Shown here: piece by piece, positions 41,228 to 49,241 of the stretch
Numbering within the stretch: the first letter of the stretch is position 1
Layout: each line of letters starts with the position of its first letter
Source: Palsa-504 sp963744575
GTDB lineage: Bacteria; Actinomycetota; Actinomycetes; Streptosporangiales; Streptosporangiaceae
Length of the DNA: 64,000 nucleotides
Reading direction: 5' to 3'
NCBI GenBank assembly: GCA_963744575.1
Contig: CAVUUF010000025.1
Coordinates: 186,001 to 250,000, forward strand
Program-made: the position numbers and the translations under genes
Notes under the pieces: generated by a model
Databases searched by the model: none
The model's input: only the letters and a program-made list of their open reading frames with translations
Told to the model about the DNA's origin: nothing

Positions 41228-42424
41228 GTGAAATACCTCAAAATTGCCGTGTTCCCGCTGACGGCCGCGGCTGCCCTGGTGATTTCCTGGTTCGTGGCGT
41301 TTTCTTTGTTCCTGCTAATTGCGGTGAGCGTGTTCCTCATATCGCTGGGGCTCACGATCGGCCGGGACACCTGGCGGCAGTCCCGCGAAGCCGGCCGTAC
41401 CCCGCCGCCCCCGCCCCGGCAGTTGCCTTCGGTCGCGGTGTCACGGTCACGGGAGCGCGCCCGGCCCCGCCCGGCGGCGAATGCCCGCGGCCGGCGCGCC
41501 GAGGTGCTGCACCCGGACGCCACCGTGACCTTTTCCGCGGAGCGCCGGGCCGCGGGCGTCGACGAGATCTTCGCCGCCCTGGACGATCAACTGGTCGGCC
41601 TGATCCCGGTGAAGCAGAAGGTCGAGCAGATCGCCTCGCTGCTGCTGGTCGACCGGGTACGGCAGCGGTTCGGCCTGCGGGCCCCCCGGCCGAATATGCA
41701 TATGTGCTTCACCGGCGAGCCGGGCACAGGGAAGACCACGGTGGCGCTGCAGATGGCCGATCTGCTGTTCCGGCTCGGCTACCTGGAAAAGGGACATCTC
41801 GTCCACGCCATGCGCGATGATCTCGTCGGTGAGTACATCGGGCAGACAGCGCCGAAAACCAAGCAGGTTCTCGAGCGCGCCATGGGCGGCGTCCTTTTCA
41901 TTGACGAAGCCTATTACCTATACCGGGCCACCGACTCAAAAGACTACGGCCAGGAATGTATCGATATCCTGCTCCAGGTAATGGAGAATGACCGCGACAA
42001 ACTGGTGGTGATCCTGGCCGGCTACAAGAACCGCATGGACGAGTTCTTCGAGTGCAATCCCGGCATGAGTTCGCGGATCGCTCACCACATCGACTTCGCC
42101 CCGTACGAACTCGACGAGCTGATGGCCATCGGGCGGGTCATGCTGGACCGGACGTCCTATTACCTGTCCGGCGAGGCGGAAGCGGCCTTCCGGGACTACC
42201 TGACCCTCCGGATGGCTCAGCCGCGATTCGCCAACGCCCGCAGCGTCCGCAACGAGCTGGAGCGCGCCCGGCTCCGCCACGCGCACCGTCTCGCCTCCGA
42301 GCCGGAACTGAGCCGCAGCAAGGACGATCTCATGCGCATCGAGCCGGCGGACATCCTGTCCAGCCCGGTATTCTCCCTGACGGACTCGCTGTCGGCCATG
42401 GAAGAATCGTTCCGCGAGCGCTGA
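41228..42424 (+). CDS. Membrane-anchored CbbX/SpoVK-type AAA+ ATPase
   Basis: A 398-residue protein. Two adjacent hydrophobic stretches at residues about 6-42 (F-P-L-T-A-A-A-A-L-V-I-S-W-F-V, then F-L-L-I-A-V-S-V-F-L-I) anchor it. A basic/proline linker leads to a CbxX/CfxQ AAA+ domain: F-T-G-E-P-G-T-G-K-T-T (Walker A, about 165), L-V-G-E-Y-I-G-Q-T (pore loop), G-V-L-F-I-D-E-A-Y-Y-L (Walker B) and A-G-Y-K-N-R-M (sensor 1), then P-G-M-S-S-R-I with an arginine finger. CbbX activates Rubisco, but no Rubisco genes are here; other members serve sporulation or type VII secretion. GTG 41228 has GGAGGG 7 nt upstream. The gene is less GC-rich than its neighbours. Confidence 0.85.
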   Translation: MKYLKIAVFPLTAAAALVISWFVAFSLFLLIAVSVFLISLGLTIGRDTWRQSREAGRTPPPPPRQLPSVAVSRSRERARPRPAANARGRRAEVLHPDATVTFSAERRAAGVDEIFAALDDQLVGLIPVKQKVEQIASLLLVDRVRQRFGLRAPRPNMHMCFTGEPGTGKTTVALQMADLLFRLGYLEKGHLVHAMRDDLVGEYIGQTAPKTKQVLERAMGGVLFIDEAYYLYRATDSKDYGQECIDILLQVMENDRDKLVVILAGYKNRMDEFFECNPGMSSRIAHHIDFAPYELDELMAIGRVMLDRTSYYLSGEAEAAFRDYLTLRMAQPRFANARSVRNELERARLRHAHRLASEPELSRSKDDLMRIEPADILSSPVFSLTDSLSAMEESFRER

Positions 42425-42436
42425 ACGCCCGCGCCC

Positions 42437-44092
42437 CTAGTCCACGGTGAAGTCCCCGGGCGTTCCCACGACGCCGACGGCGGCCGGAGTGGCGGCCGGG
42501 GCCTCGGCCGGGTCGGCCTTGTACTCGTGCGGGAGGGTCTCGTCGGGCCCCTCGGGCGCCCTGACCGCCTTGAAGATGAGGGTCAGGATCACCGCGACGG
42601 CGAGGTTGAGGATGATCGCGGACAGGCCGATGTAGATCGTATGGCCGAACAGCGTGTCCACGGACCCGGCCCAGTGCGACGCGGTGGGACTCGACACGTT
42701 GTAGGCGGCGATGGTGCCGAAGAGCATGCCAGCCAGCCATCCGAGCAGCAGGGCCCAGCGGTGGAACCACCGGGTGAACAGGCCGGCCACCAGGGTGGGG
42801 AAGGTCTGCAGGATCCAGATGCCGCCGAGCAGCTGCAGGTTGATGGAGAACGTCTTGGGCAACGTGACCGCGAACAGCAGCGCGCCCACCTTGACGAGCA
42901 GCGAGGCCCACTGGGAGACCCTGGTCTGGAGCCGCGGGCTGGCGTCCGGCTTGAAGAATTCCGTGAAGATGTTGCGGGTGAACAGGTTGGCCGCGGCGAT
43001 GGCCATGATCGCGGCTGGGACCAGCGCGCCGATGACGATGGCCGAGAAGGCGATGCCGGTGAACCAGCTCGGGAACAGATGCTGGAACAGGTACGGCACC
43101 GCGAGCTGTGGGTTGCCCGACTTCTTGACGCTCGCGGCGGTGGGCTTGTCGGCCAGGGCCATGTAGCCGAGCAGCGCGATGAAGCCGAGCATGACCGAGT
43201 AGAGGGGCAGCAGCGCCATGTTGCGCTTGATGATGTCGCGCCGCTTGGTGGACAGCACGCCGGTGACGGCGTGCGGGTAGACCATCAGGGCCAGCGCGGA
43301 GCCGAGGGCCAGGGTGGAGAAGGCGAGCTGGCTGTTGCCCGTGGTGGGGATGAACACGCCGTTCGGCTTGCCCGTCGTCGGGTTGATCGCCTTCATGTGC
43401 GCCGCACCGGAGGCGAAGATGTGCCCCCAGCCGCCGATCCTGGTCGGGATGTAGAACACCGCCACGATGATCATGACGTAGACCAGGGTGTCCTTGATGA
43501 ACGCGATCAGCGCGGGCGCCCGCAGCCCGGACACGAAGGTGAAGATCGCCAGCACCAGGAACGCGATGAATAGCGGCAGGTCCTTGACGAACGAGCTGGT
43601 CGAGGAGGTGCCGACGCCCATCACGGTGAGCACGGCCTGGATGCCGACCAGCTGCAGCGCGATGTAGGGCATCAGCGCCAGGATGCCGGTGCAGGCGATG
43701 GCCAGCGACAGGCCGCGTGACCCGTACCGGCCGCGGACGAAGTCGGCGGGCGTGACATAGTTGTGCGCCCGGGCGATCGACCACAGCCGGGGCAGGAAGA
43801 TAAGCGCGATCGGGAACACGATGACCGTGTACGACACCGCGAACCAGCCCTGGACCGCGCCGGCGCCGAACATCGCCGCGGGCACCGCGATGAACGTGTA
43901 CGCGGTGTACAGGTCGCCGCCGAGCAGGAACCAGGCGACGAAGGTGCCGAAGCCGCGCCCGCCCAGGCCCCACTCGTTCAGGTGCAGCATGTCCTCCGCG
44001 CGACGCCACCGCGCGGCCGCGAAGCCGACCAGCGTGACGACGAGGAAGAGGACGACGACGATGGTGAACGTGACGTAGTTGACGTTGCTCAC
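42437..44092 (-). CDS. Sodium:solute symporter family protein (monocarboxylate/MctC-like)
   Basis: A 551-residue transporter with about 13 membrane spans. Family features: W-G-L-G-G-R-G-F-G-T-F-V-A-W-F-L-L-G-G-D near residue 42, P-A-D-F-V-R-G-R-Y near 115, and a mid-protein A-L-V-P-A-A-I-M-A-I-A-A-A-N-L-F-T-R-N-I near 345. It resembles actinobacterial MctC/ActP-type carriers for acetate, propionate or pyruvate. Its GTG start overlaps the stop of the DUF3311 gene (GTGA); that small-protein/symporter pair is standard for these carriers. A DasR-like box lies upstream of the pair. Confidence 0.9.
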   Translation of the reverse strand: MSNVNYVTFTIVVVLFLVVTLVGFAAARWRRAEDMLHLNEWGLGGRGFGTFVAWFLLGGDLYTAYTFIAVPAAMFGAGAVQGWFAVSYTVIVFPIALIFLPRLWSIARAHNYVTPADFVRGRYGSRGLSLAIACTGILALMPYIALQLVGIQAVLTVMGVGTSSTSSFVKDLPLFIAFLVLAIFTFVSGLRAPALIAFIKDTLVYVMIIVAVFYIPTRIGGWGHIFASGAAHMKAINPTTGKPNGVFIPTTGNSQLAFSTLALGSALALMVYPHAVTGVLSTKRRDIIKRNMALLPLYSVMLGFIALLGYMALADKPTAASVKKSGNPQLAVPYLFQHLFPSWFTGIAFSAIVIGALVPAAIMAIAAANLFTRNIFTEFFKPDASPRLQTRVSQWASLLVKVGALLFAVTLPKTFSINLQLLGGIWILQTFPTLVAGLFTRWFHRWALLLGWLAGMLFGTIAAYNVSSPTASHWAGSVDTLFGHTIYIGLSAIILNLAVAVILTLIFKAVRAPEGPDETLPHEYKADPAEAPAATPAAVGVVGTPGDFTVD

Positions 44093-44397
44093 TTGGCCAC
44101 CTCGCCGGGATGGGCGGCCTGCGGGCCCTCGGCGCCCGGCTCAGGCCGCAGTCGGCGCTGCAGCGTGATGACGATCCACATCACGATCCCCAGCACGGGC
44201 ATGTAGGCGAGCAAGAAGAAGTAGAAGAAGGGGAAGTCGCCCACCTTCGGGGTGACGCTGGCGTAGAGCGGCACGTACACCGCGAAAAAGATCGAGGCGA
44301 TGATGAAGATGGCGATGACCGCCGAGGTGACCGGATGGGCGGCTACGGGTGACCGGGAACCTCCGGGACTCCTGGACGAGACGCGCGGCTGGGTCAT
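44089..44397 (-). CDS. DUF3311 small membrane protein, symporter partner
   Basis: A 102-residue protein with two membrane spans (V-I-A-I-F-I-I-A-S-I-F-F-A-V-Y-V and F-Y-F-F-L-L-A-Y-M-P-V-L-G-I-V-M-W-I). The P-L-Y-A-S-V-T-P-K-V-G-D-F-P-F-F-Y segment is typical of DUF3311 (a G-x-P-F-F-Y-W type). Such proteins are coupled to sodium:solute symporters and probably aid their assembly. ATG at 44395-44397 is chosen over 44517 because the longer form intrudes into the palindromic control region. Confidence 0.85.
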   Translation of the reverse strand: MTQPRVSSRSPGGSRSPVAAHPVTSAVIAIFIIASIFFAVYVPLYASVTPKVGDFPFFYFFLLAYMPVLGIVMWIVITLQRRLRPEPGAEGPQAAHPGEVAK

Positions 44398-44429
44398 GGT
44401 TCTCCTCTCGTCGGAGGACAGCCTCTCCG

Positions 44430-44450
44430 GGTGACTGGTATCACCCAGGT
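44430..44450 (-). promoter_or_regulatory. Palindromic DasR-like (dre) candidate upstream of DUF3311/symporter
   Basis: ACTGGTATCACCCAGG at 44434-44449 matches the known DasR box (ACTGGTCTAGACCACT) at about 10 of 16 positions, including the whole ACTGGT half. It sits inside a larger palindrome GGTGA-N6-TCACC (44430-44445), about 35 bp before the DUF3311 start. A DasR-like gene lies 324 bp further on. The remainder of the gap 44398-44720 has no gene, only a hairpin at 44616-44630. Confidence 0.35.
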
Positions 44451-44615
44451 TCCATATATGTTCCGCCCCAAACCATGATTCGGCAATGCCTGGCGAGCAC
44501 AATGAGGAAATTGTCACCTGGCCAGCGGAGCGCCGATTTCCGCGGCCCGTTACCGCCGTCGCGCCGTCTCAGCATTAAGGCACGCTGGGGAACGCCAGGC
44601 GAAGGGGCCGGCGAG

Positions 44616-44630
44616 CGCTCTAATAGAGCG
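44616..44630 (-). terminator. Hairpin after the DasR-like gene
   Basis: CGCTCT-AAT-AGAGCG is a perfect 6-bp stem with a 3-nt loop, about 90 bp beyond the stop of the leftward DasR-like gene. It lies in a more AT-rich stretch and could end its transcript. A second small palindrome (about 44650-44668) lies closer to the stop. Confidence 0.35.
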
Positions 44631-44720
44631 AGGACGCGCCTCGCCTGATGATTCTCATCTAATGAGGATCAATTAGTTTGGCCATGAAAAGTACCGCCGA
44701 ATTCCCGGCCGGGCCGACGC

Positions 44721-45494
44721 TCACCGGCGCAGCCTGGTCACGAACTTGTACCGGTCGCCTCGGTACCACGACTGCGCCCACTCCACCGGTTCCCCGGTGA
44801 CGTCGTACGCGTGCCTGGACAGCAGCAGCAAGGGCAGGCCGGCGTCCACCCCGAGCAGCCGGGCGTCGTGCGGGTCGGCGAGCACGGTCTCGATCGTCTC
44901 CTCCGCCTCCGCCAGCTGGATGCCGTACGCCGAGCGCAGCGTCTCGTACAGCGACCGGTGCCGCTCCAGCTGCTTGCGCAGGCCGGGAAAGCGCCGGGCG
45001 GGCAGGTGCGAGGTGTCGATGGACATCGGCTCGCCGTCGGCGAGCCGCAGCCGGTGGATGCGCAGCGCGCGGCCGCCCGGCCGGATGCCGAGCAGCAGGG
45101 CGAGCGGCTCGTCGGTGGCGACGTACCCGATGTCGAGAATCTTGGTCTGCGGGTGCAGGCCGTGCGCGCGCATGCCCTCGGTGTAGCTGGCCAGCTCGAG
45201 CGGCTGGGCCACCTTCGGCTTGGCCACGAAGGTGCCCTTGCCCTGCATGCGCAGCAGCCGGCCCTCGATGACCAGCTCGGCGAGCGCTTGCCTGACCGTG
45301 GTCCGCGAGGTGCCGTACGAACGCGCGAGCTCTCGCTCCGGCGGTACCGGGCTGCCGGCGTCCAGAGTGCGGGTGAGCTCGAGCAGCTGGCGCTTCACCT
45401 GGTAGTACTTGGGCAGCCTCGGCACAGAACCCACATCGGGGCCCGGGCCGGGTTCGCCGGGCGCGGCATCGGCCGAAAGCAGGGAAGCGGTCAT
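44721..45494 (-). CDS. dasR: GntR/HutC-family regulator closely resembling DasR
   Basis: A 257-residue regulator. The winged helix (residues about 28-90) includes P-V-P-P-E-R-E-L-A-R-S-Y-G-T-S-R-T-T-V-R-Q-A-L and E-L-V-I-E-G-R-L, then G-K-G-T-F-V-A-K-P-K-V. The UTRA effector domain follows (I-H-R-L-R-L-A-D-G-E-P-M-S-I-D-T-S-H-L, A-E-A-E-E-T-I-E-T-V-L) and ends Y-R-G-D-R-Y-K-F-V-T-R-L. This is very like Streptomyces DasR, which senses glucosamine-6-phosphate and controls chitin/GlcNAc use. No PTS or chitinase genes are nearby. It is divergent from the pdtaS-like gene. Confidence 0.78.
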   Translation of the reverse strand: MTASLLSADAAPGEPGPGPDVGSVPRLPKYYQVKRQLLELTRTLDAGSPVPPERELARSYGTSRTTVRQALAELVIEGRLLRMQGKGTFVAKPKVAQPLELASYTEGMRAHGLHPQTKILDIGYVATDEPLALLLGIRPGGRALRIHRLRLADGEPMSIDTSHLPARRFPGLRKQLERHRSLYETLRSAYGIQLAEAEETIETVLADPHDARLLGVDAGLPLLLLSRHAYDVTGEPVEWAQSWYRGDRYKFVTRLRR

Positions 45495-45597
45495 CCGGCA
45501 TCATTTCCTTAAGGCAGCGTTAACGTCAACTATCCATCGTCGCGCAACGCGAAGGCGCATGGGGAATGATCTGCGCCCCGGATGCGATGATGTTGCT

Positions 45598-47085
45598 GTG
45601 CCCACCCTGAACGACCTGGCCAGGAGTCACACGAGCCTCGGCGAAGCCGACGTCGAGCACCTGCACTCGCTGGTGTCGGACTGGCAGCTGCTCGCCGACC
45701 TGTCGTTCGCCGACCTGATCCTGTGGGCCCCGGCCCAGGACGGCACCGGCTGGCTGGCCATCGCGCAGATGCGCCCGACCACCGGGCCCACCTCGCTCCA
45801 GGACGACGTGGTGGGTACCTTCGCCGGCCCGGACGACCAGCGCCTGCTCGACGTGTCCCGGGACGAGCGGCGCATCTGGCGGGAGAGCGACCCGGACTGG
45901 ACCAACGGCGTCCCGGTGCGCACCGAGGGCATCCCGGTGACCCGGGCCAACCGGGTGATCGCCGTCATCGAGCGGTGCACCAACCTGAACTCGGCCCGCA
46001 CCCCGAGCCGGCTCGAGCTCACCTACCTGCAGGGCGCTGATGACCTGGCCCGGATGGTGGCCGAGGGAACGTTCCCGTTCCCCGGCGCCGGCGCCATGCT
46101 GGTCCGGTCGCCGCGGGTCGGCGACGGCCTGCTCCGGCTGGGCAAGTCCGGGCGGGTCATCTACGCCAGCCCGAACGCGCAGTCGGCCTACCGCCGCCTC
46201 GGCCTGGCCGCCGACCTGATCGGCGCCGAGCTCAGCGTGGTCACGGCCGGGCTGGTGGTGTCCGGCGGGCCGCTGGATGAGTCACTGATGACGGTGGCGG
46301 CGGGCCGCGCGCCGCGCGAGGCCGAGGTGGACGGCAACGGCTCGGTGGTCCAGCTACGCTCGATTCCGCTGATCGTGGGCGGAAGCCGGACCGGCGCGCT
46401 GGTGCTGGTGCGCGACGTCACCGAACTGCGCCGCCGCGAGCGCGAGCTGATGACCAAGGACGCCACGATCCGGGAGATCCACCACCGGGTGAAGAACAAC
46501 CTCCAGACGGTGGCCGCCCTGCTCCGGCTGCAGTCCCGGCGGCTGCGCGCGCCCGAGGCACGCGCCGCGCTGGACGAGGCGGTCCGCCGGGTGGGCTCGA
46601 TCGCGGTCGTGCACGAGATGCTGTCCCACGCGCCGGAGGAGGTCGTCGAATTCGACGACATCGCCGACCGGGTGGCCATGATGGCGGGCGAGGTGTCGGC
46701 CGCCGAGGTCCGGGTGATCCCGAAGATAACCGGGTCGTTCGGCCAGCTGCCCGCGGCGGTGGCGACGCCGCTGGCCATGGTCCTGACCGAACTGCTGCAG
46801 AACGCGCTGCAGCACGGCTTCGCCGACCCGCTGGTGGCCCGGGAGCAAGGGCTGCTCGAGGTGGTGGTGGTCCGCGAGCCCGACCGGCTGACGGTGACCG
46901 TGGCGGACACCGGCGTGGGCCTGCCCGAGGGGTTCGACCTGGACTCGGCCACCAGCCTCGGCCTGCAGATCGTCCGCACGCTAGTGGTGGGGGAACTCGG
47001 CGGGCGGCTGCGGATCAAACCGAGGCCCGGCGGCGGTACCGAGGCGGTGACGGACCTTCCGGTCGGCTACGAACCCGACCGGTGA
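45598..47085 (+). CDS. pdtaS: PdtaS-type sensor histidine kinase
   Basis: A 495-residue cytosolic sensor kinase. An N-terminal GAF-like domain (about residues 5-145) is followed by a PAS domain (160-280, G-R-V-I-Y-A-S-P-N-A) and a HisKA_2/HWE-like dimerisation helix with R-E-I-H-H-R-V-K-N-N-L-Q-T-V near 292-305; His295 or its neighbour is the phospho-acceptor. The ATPase part has E-L-L-Q-N-A-L-Q-H-G-F and A-D-T-G-V-G-L-P. The layout matches PdtaS (Rv3220c) of M. tuberculosis, next to whiB1 there as here. The usual target is the RNA-binding antiterminator PdtaR, not found in this window. GTG 45598 gives the expected N-terminus. Confidence 0.92.
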   Translation: MPTLNDLARSHTSLGEADVEHLHSLVSDWQLLADLSFADLILWAPAQDGTGWLAIAQMRPTTGPTSLQDDVVGTFAGPDDQRLLDVSRDERRIWRESDPDWTNGVPVRTEGIPVTRANRVIAVIERCTNLNSARTPSRLELTYLQGADDLARMVAEGTFPFPGAGAMLVRSPRVGDGLLRLGKSGRVIYASPNAQSAYRRLGLAADLIGAELSVVTAGLVVSGGPLDESLMTVAAGRAPREAEVDGNGSVVQLRSIPLIVGGSRTGALVLVRDVTELRRRERELMTKDATIREIHHRVKNNLQTVAALLRLQSRRLRAPEARAALDEAVRRVGSIAVVHEMLSHAPEEVVEFDDIADRVAMMAGEVSAAEVRVIPKITGSFGQLPAAVATPLAMVLTELLQNALQHGFADPLVAREQGLLEVVVVREPDRLTVTVADTGVGLPEGFDLDSATSLGLQIVRTLVVGELGGRLRIKPRPGGGTEAVTDLPVGYEPDR

Positions 47086-47102
47086 GCGTTCACTCAATCC
47101 GG

Positions 47103-47357
47103 TTAAACGTGTGCCCGGGCGCGCAGCCTGATCGTCCGGCGCTTGAGCGCGCGGCGCTCGTCCTCGCTCATCCCGCCCCAGACCCCGGCGTCCTGGCCGG
47201 AGTCGATCGCCCAGCGCAGGCACTCGTCCATCACCGAGCAGCGGCGGCACACCTGTTTCGCTTCGTCAATCTGGAGCAGCGCCGGGCCGCTGTTCCCGAT
47301 GGGGAAGAACAGCTCCGGGTCCACCTCACGACAGGCGGCTTCGTGGCGCCAGTCCAT
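47103..47357 (-). CDS. whiB1: WhiB1-type iron-sulfur transcription factor
   Basis: An 84-residue protein, exactly the length of WhiB1. The four [4Fe-4S] ligands are at C9, C37, C40 and C46, with G-V-W-G-G near 58 and a basic DNA-binding tail (K-R-R-T-I-R-L-R-A-R). WhiB1 binds sigma-A region 4, responds to nitric oxide and is essential in mycobacteria. ATG at 47355-47357 starts M-D-W-R-H, the conserved N-terminus; an upstream start at 47411 adds 18 non-conserved residues. It is convergent with pdtaS, as in M. tuberculosis. Confidence 0.94.
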   Translation of the reverse strand: MDWRHEAACREVDPELFFPIGNSGPALLQIDEAKQVCRRCSVMDECLRWAIDSGQDAGVWGGMSEDERRALKRRTIRLRARAHV

Positions 47358-47666
47358 GATTGTCCACTCCTTCTCGGCGGCCGGGCGCTTGCGGATGCGC
47401 CCGGTGTCCACGTCTATCTCCAGCTTGTGAAGCTTTTCACGAGCCTTGCCGTCTTTCAGCGTCGCCCCAAGTTGCCCGGGACTATGATGCCAAGCGGTAA
47501 CCCGACTGGGCCGCCAGGCGACCCGGCCGTGCCCCCGAAGGCGGCTCAGCCGTCATCCGAGTAGATGACACGTACCGAAACGCCCCCGTACCAGGCATCA
47601 CGTAAAGCCTCTCAACGTCGCTTGACAAGCGCAAGAGGCCACGGCGACCCTTCAGCTGAATTTTAA

Positions 47667-47682
47667 TGTCAGATCGATCACA
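47667..47682 (-). promoter_or_regulatory. CRP-like site upstream of whiB1
   Basis: TGTCA-GATCGA-TCACA matches the cAMP-receptor-protein consensus TGTGA-N6-TCACA at nine of ten half-site positions. Mycobacterial whiB1 is controlled by CRP. The site is about 310 bp upstream of the whiB1 ATG, further than expected, so a long leader or an independent use is needed. The gap 47358-47717 also contains a perfect CGCTTG/CAAGCG palindrome at 47619-47631 but no gene I can support. Confidence 0.35.
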
Positions 47683-47717
47683 TTTTGCTCGCGCCGCGTC
47701 CAGTTGGCCAGCCCAGC

Positions 47718-48652
47718 TCAGCCCGCGATGCGAAGCGCGCGCGGCACGAACTGGAATTTAACCGCCTCGGTTTCCCCGAGATATTCGCCGTCGACCTGAA
47801 ACGCGATCGGCCGGGCCGAACGGATCGTGAGCGATTCCGAGCCGAGCACGGATAGCAGGTCCCGCCCGCGCGGCGGACGGCTGCTTATGTAGAGCATCTG
47901 GCCGACCACGTTGAAGATGGTGATCAGCCGGATCCGGCGCAGCGCCAGCAGGTCAAGACCGGAGTTGAAATCCGGATTAGGAACTGGCAGCAGCGGGAGG
48001 TCGCGGAAATAGGTCCACGGTGAGCGGTTCGTGATGATGGTCATGAACAAGTCGCTGACCGGAGGCTCGCCGTCGCGTTCCAGGGTCAGGGCCGGCGCCG
48101 GTCGGTGCCGCGGTAATACCGCCGCATCATCGTCCGCAGGAACAGCGACGCGCTTTCCCGGCGTCCCTCGCCCCGCAGCCGGTCCACTTCCCGCACCACC
48201 TCGGCGTCCATGCCCAGGCCCGCGCTGAACGTGAAGTACCGGTCGGCGGCCAGCCCGAGCCCGATCGTCCGGTAGCGGCCTGCCGCGATGACCTCCTGGA
48301 CCTGGCGTATCGCCGCGGCGGCGTCGACCGGCAGGCCGAGCGCCCGGGCCAGGACGTTGGCCCCGCCGCCGGGGATGACCGCGATCAGCGGCGGCTCGCC
48401 CCCGGCCGGCCCGTTCCCGGGCGGATAGCCCCGGCCCATGACGCCGTTGACCACCTCGTTGACGGAGCCGTCGCCGCCGAGCACGATGACGATGTCCTGG
48501 CGCGCCGCCGCGGCCAGCTCGCGCGCGTGGCCGCGGTACCGGGTCGGCTGCACGTCCAGGTCCACCAGCCCGGCCAGGGACCGGACGGCGAGGTCGGTGA
48601 CCGTCCCGGTCATCGAGGTCGCATGCCGGTTGACGATCAGCAGTCCCCGCAC
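47718..48652 (-). pseudogene. Diacylglycerol-kinase-like lipid kinase split by a frameshift
   Basis: From GTG 48650-48652 the frame shows a lipid-kinase catalytic domain: I-V-N-R-H-A-T near 6, V-I-V-L-G-G-D-G-S-V-N-E-V-V-N-G near 56-71, I-P-G-G-G-A-N-V-L-A-R-A-L-G near 96 and F-S-A-G-L-G-M-D-A near 145. It stops at 48086. A second frame continues directly with L-T-L-E-R-D-G-E-P-P-V-S-D-L-F-M-T and the usual C-terminal half (I-A-F-Q-V-D-G-E-Y-L-G), ending at 47718. Adding one base in the run of G/C near 48090-48100 gives one continuous protein of about 310 residues. Real decay and a base-call error look equally likely. Confidence 0.8.
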
Positions 48653-48721
48653 GCGCCCAGGCTAGCCGCCGCCTAAGCTGGAAACCTGCGCGACCCCCGG
48701 ATCACGGAGTGGAGTGACGAC

Positions 48722-49222
48722 ATGGCGACGCGACCGGCTAAGGCCAGCCGGACCGGCAATCCCCGGCGCGCCGGGGAACGCGGGGAATCCGCCGGACCCA
48801 GCGGACCCGCCGCGCCCCCGCACGCACCTGCCGGAGCCGTCGCGCCCCCGCGCGCGCTCCGCGTGGCCGCGGCCGTGCAGGCCGTCGAGGCCGTCGGCAT
48901 GCTGGTGGCGGCCGCGTTCGCCGCGGTCGCGACCGCGGCTGGCCAGTCCTACCAGCGGGCCAGCGGCATCGCGCTGACGCTGATCGCGGCGGGCGTGGCT
49001 GTCGGGTTCGCCATCTTCGCGGTGAACCTGGCCCGGGCCAGGCCGTGGACCAGGATCCCGGTCGTCATGACCCAGCTGTTCGTGATCATCGCCGGGATCA
49101 CCCTGCTGGACGGGCACCGGCCCGAGTGGGGAGTGCCCGCCCTGCTGCTCGCCGCCGGCTGCCTGGTCGCCATGTTCACCCCGGCCAGCCTGCGCGCCCT
49201 CAACCGCCCGCCCCGGCCCTGA
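48722..49222 (+). CDS. Conserved-type hypothetical membrane protein
   Basis: A 166-residue protein with a disordered Ala/Pro/Arg-rich start (about residues 1-45) and four membrane spans (A-A-A-V-Q-A-V-E-A-V-G-M-L-V-A-A, G-I-A-L-T-L-I-A-A-G-V-A-V-G, V-V-M-T-Q-L-F-V-I-I-A-G-I, V-P-A-L-L-L-A-A-G-C-L-V-A). It has no catalytic motif and no name I can give. It sits between the lipid kinase and the sigma-factor genes and is divergent from the first. Confidence 0.7.
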   Translation: MATRPAKASRTGNPRRAGERGESAGPSGPAAPPHAPAGAVAPPRALRVAAAVQAVEAVGMLVAAAFAAVATAAGQSYQRASGIALTLIAAGVAVGFAIFAVNLARARPWTRIPVVMTQLFVIIAGITLLDGHRPEWGVPALLLAAGCLVAMFTPASLRALNRPPRP

Positions 49223-49241
49223 GGGCCCGGACGGCCCTGAT

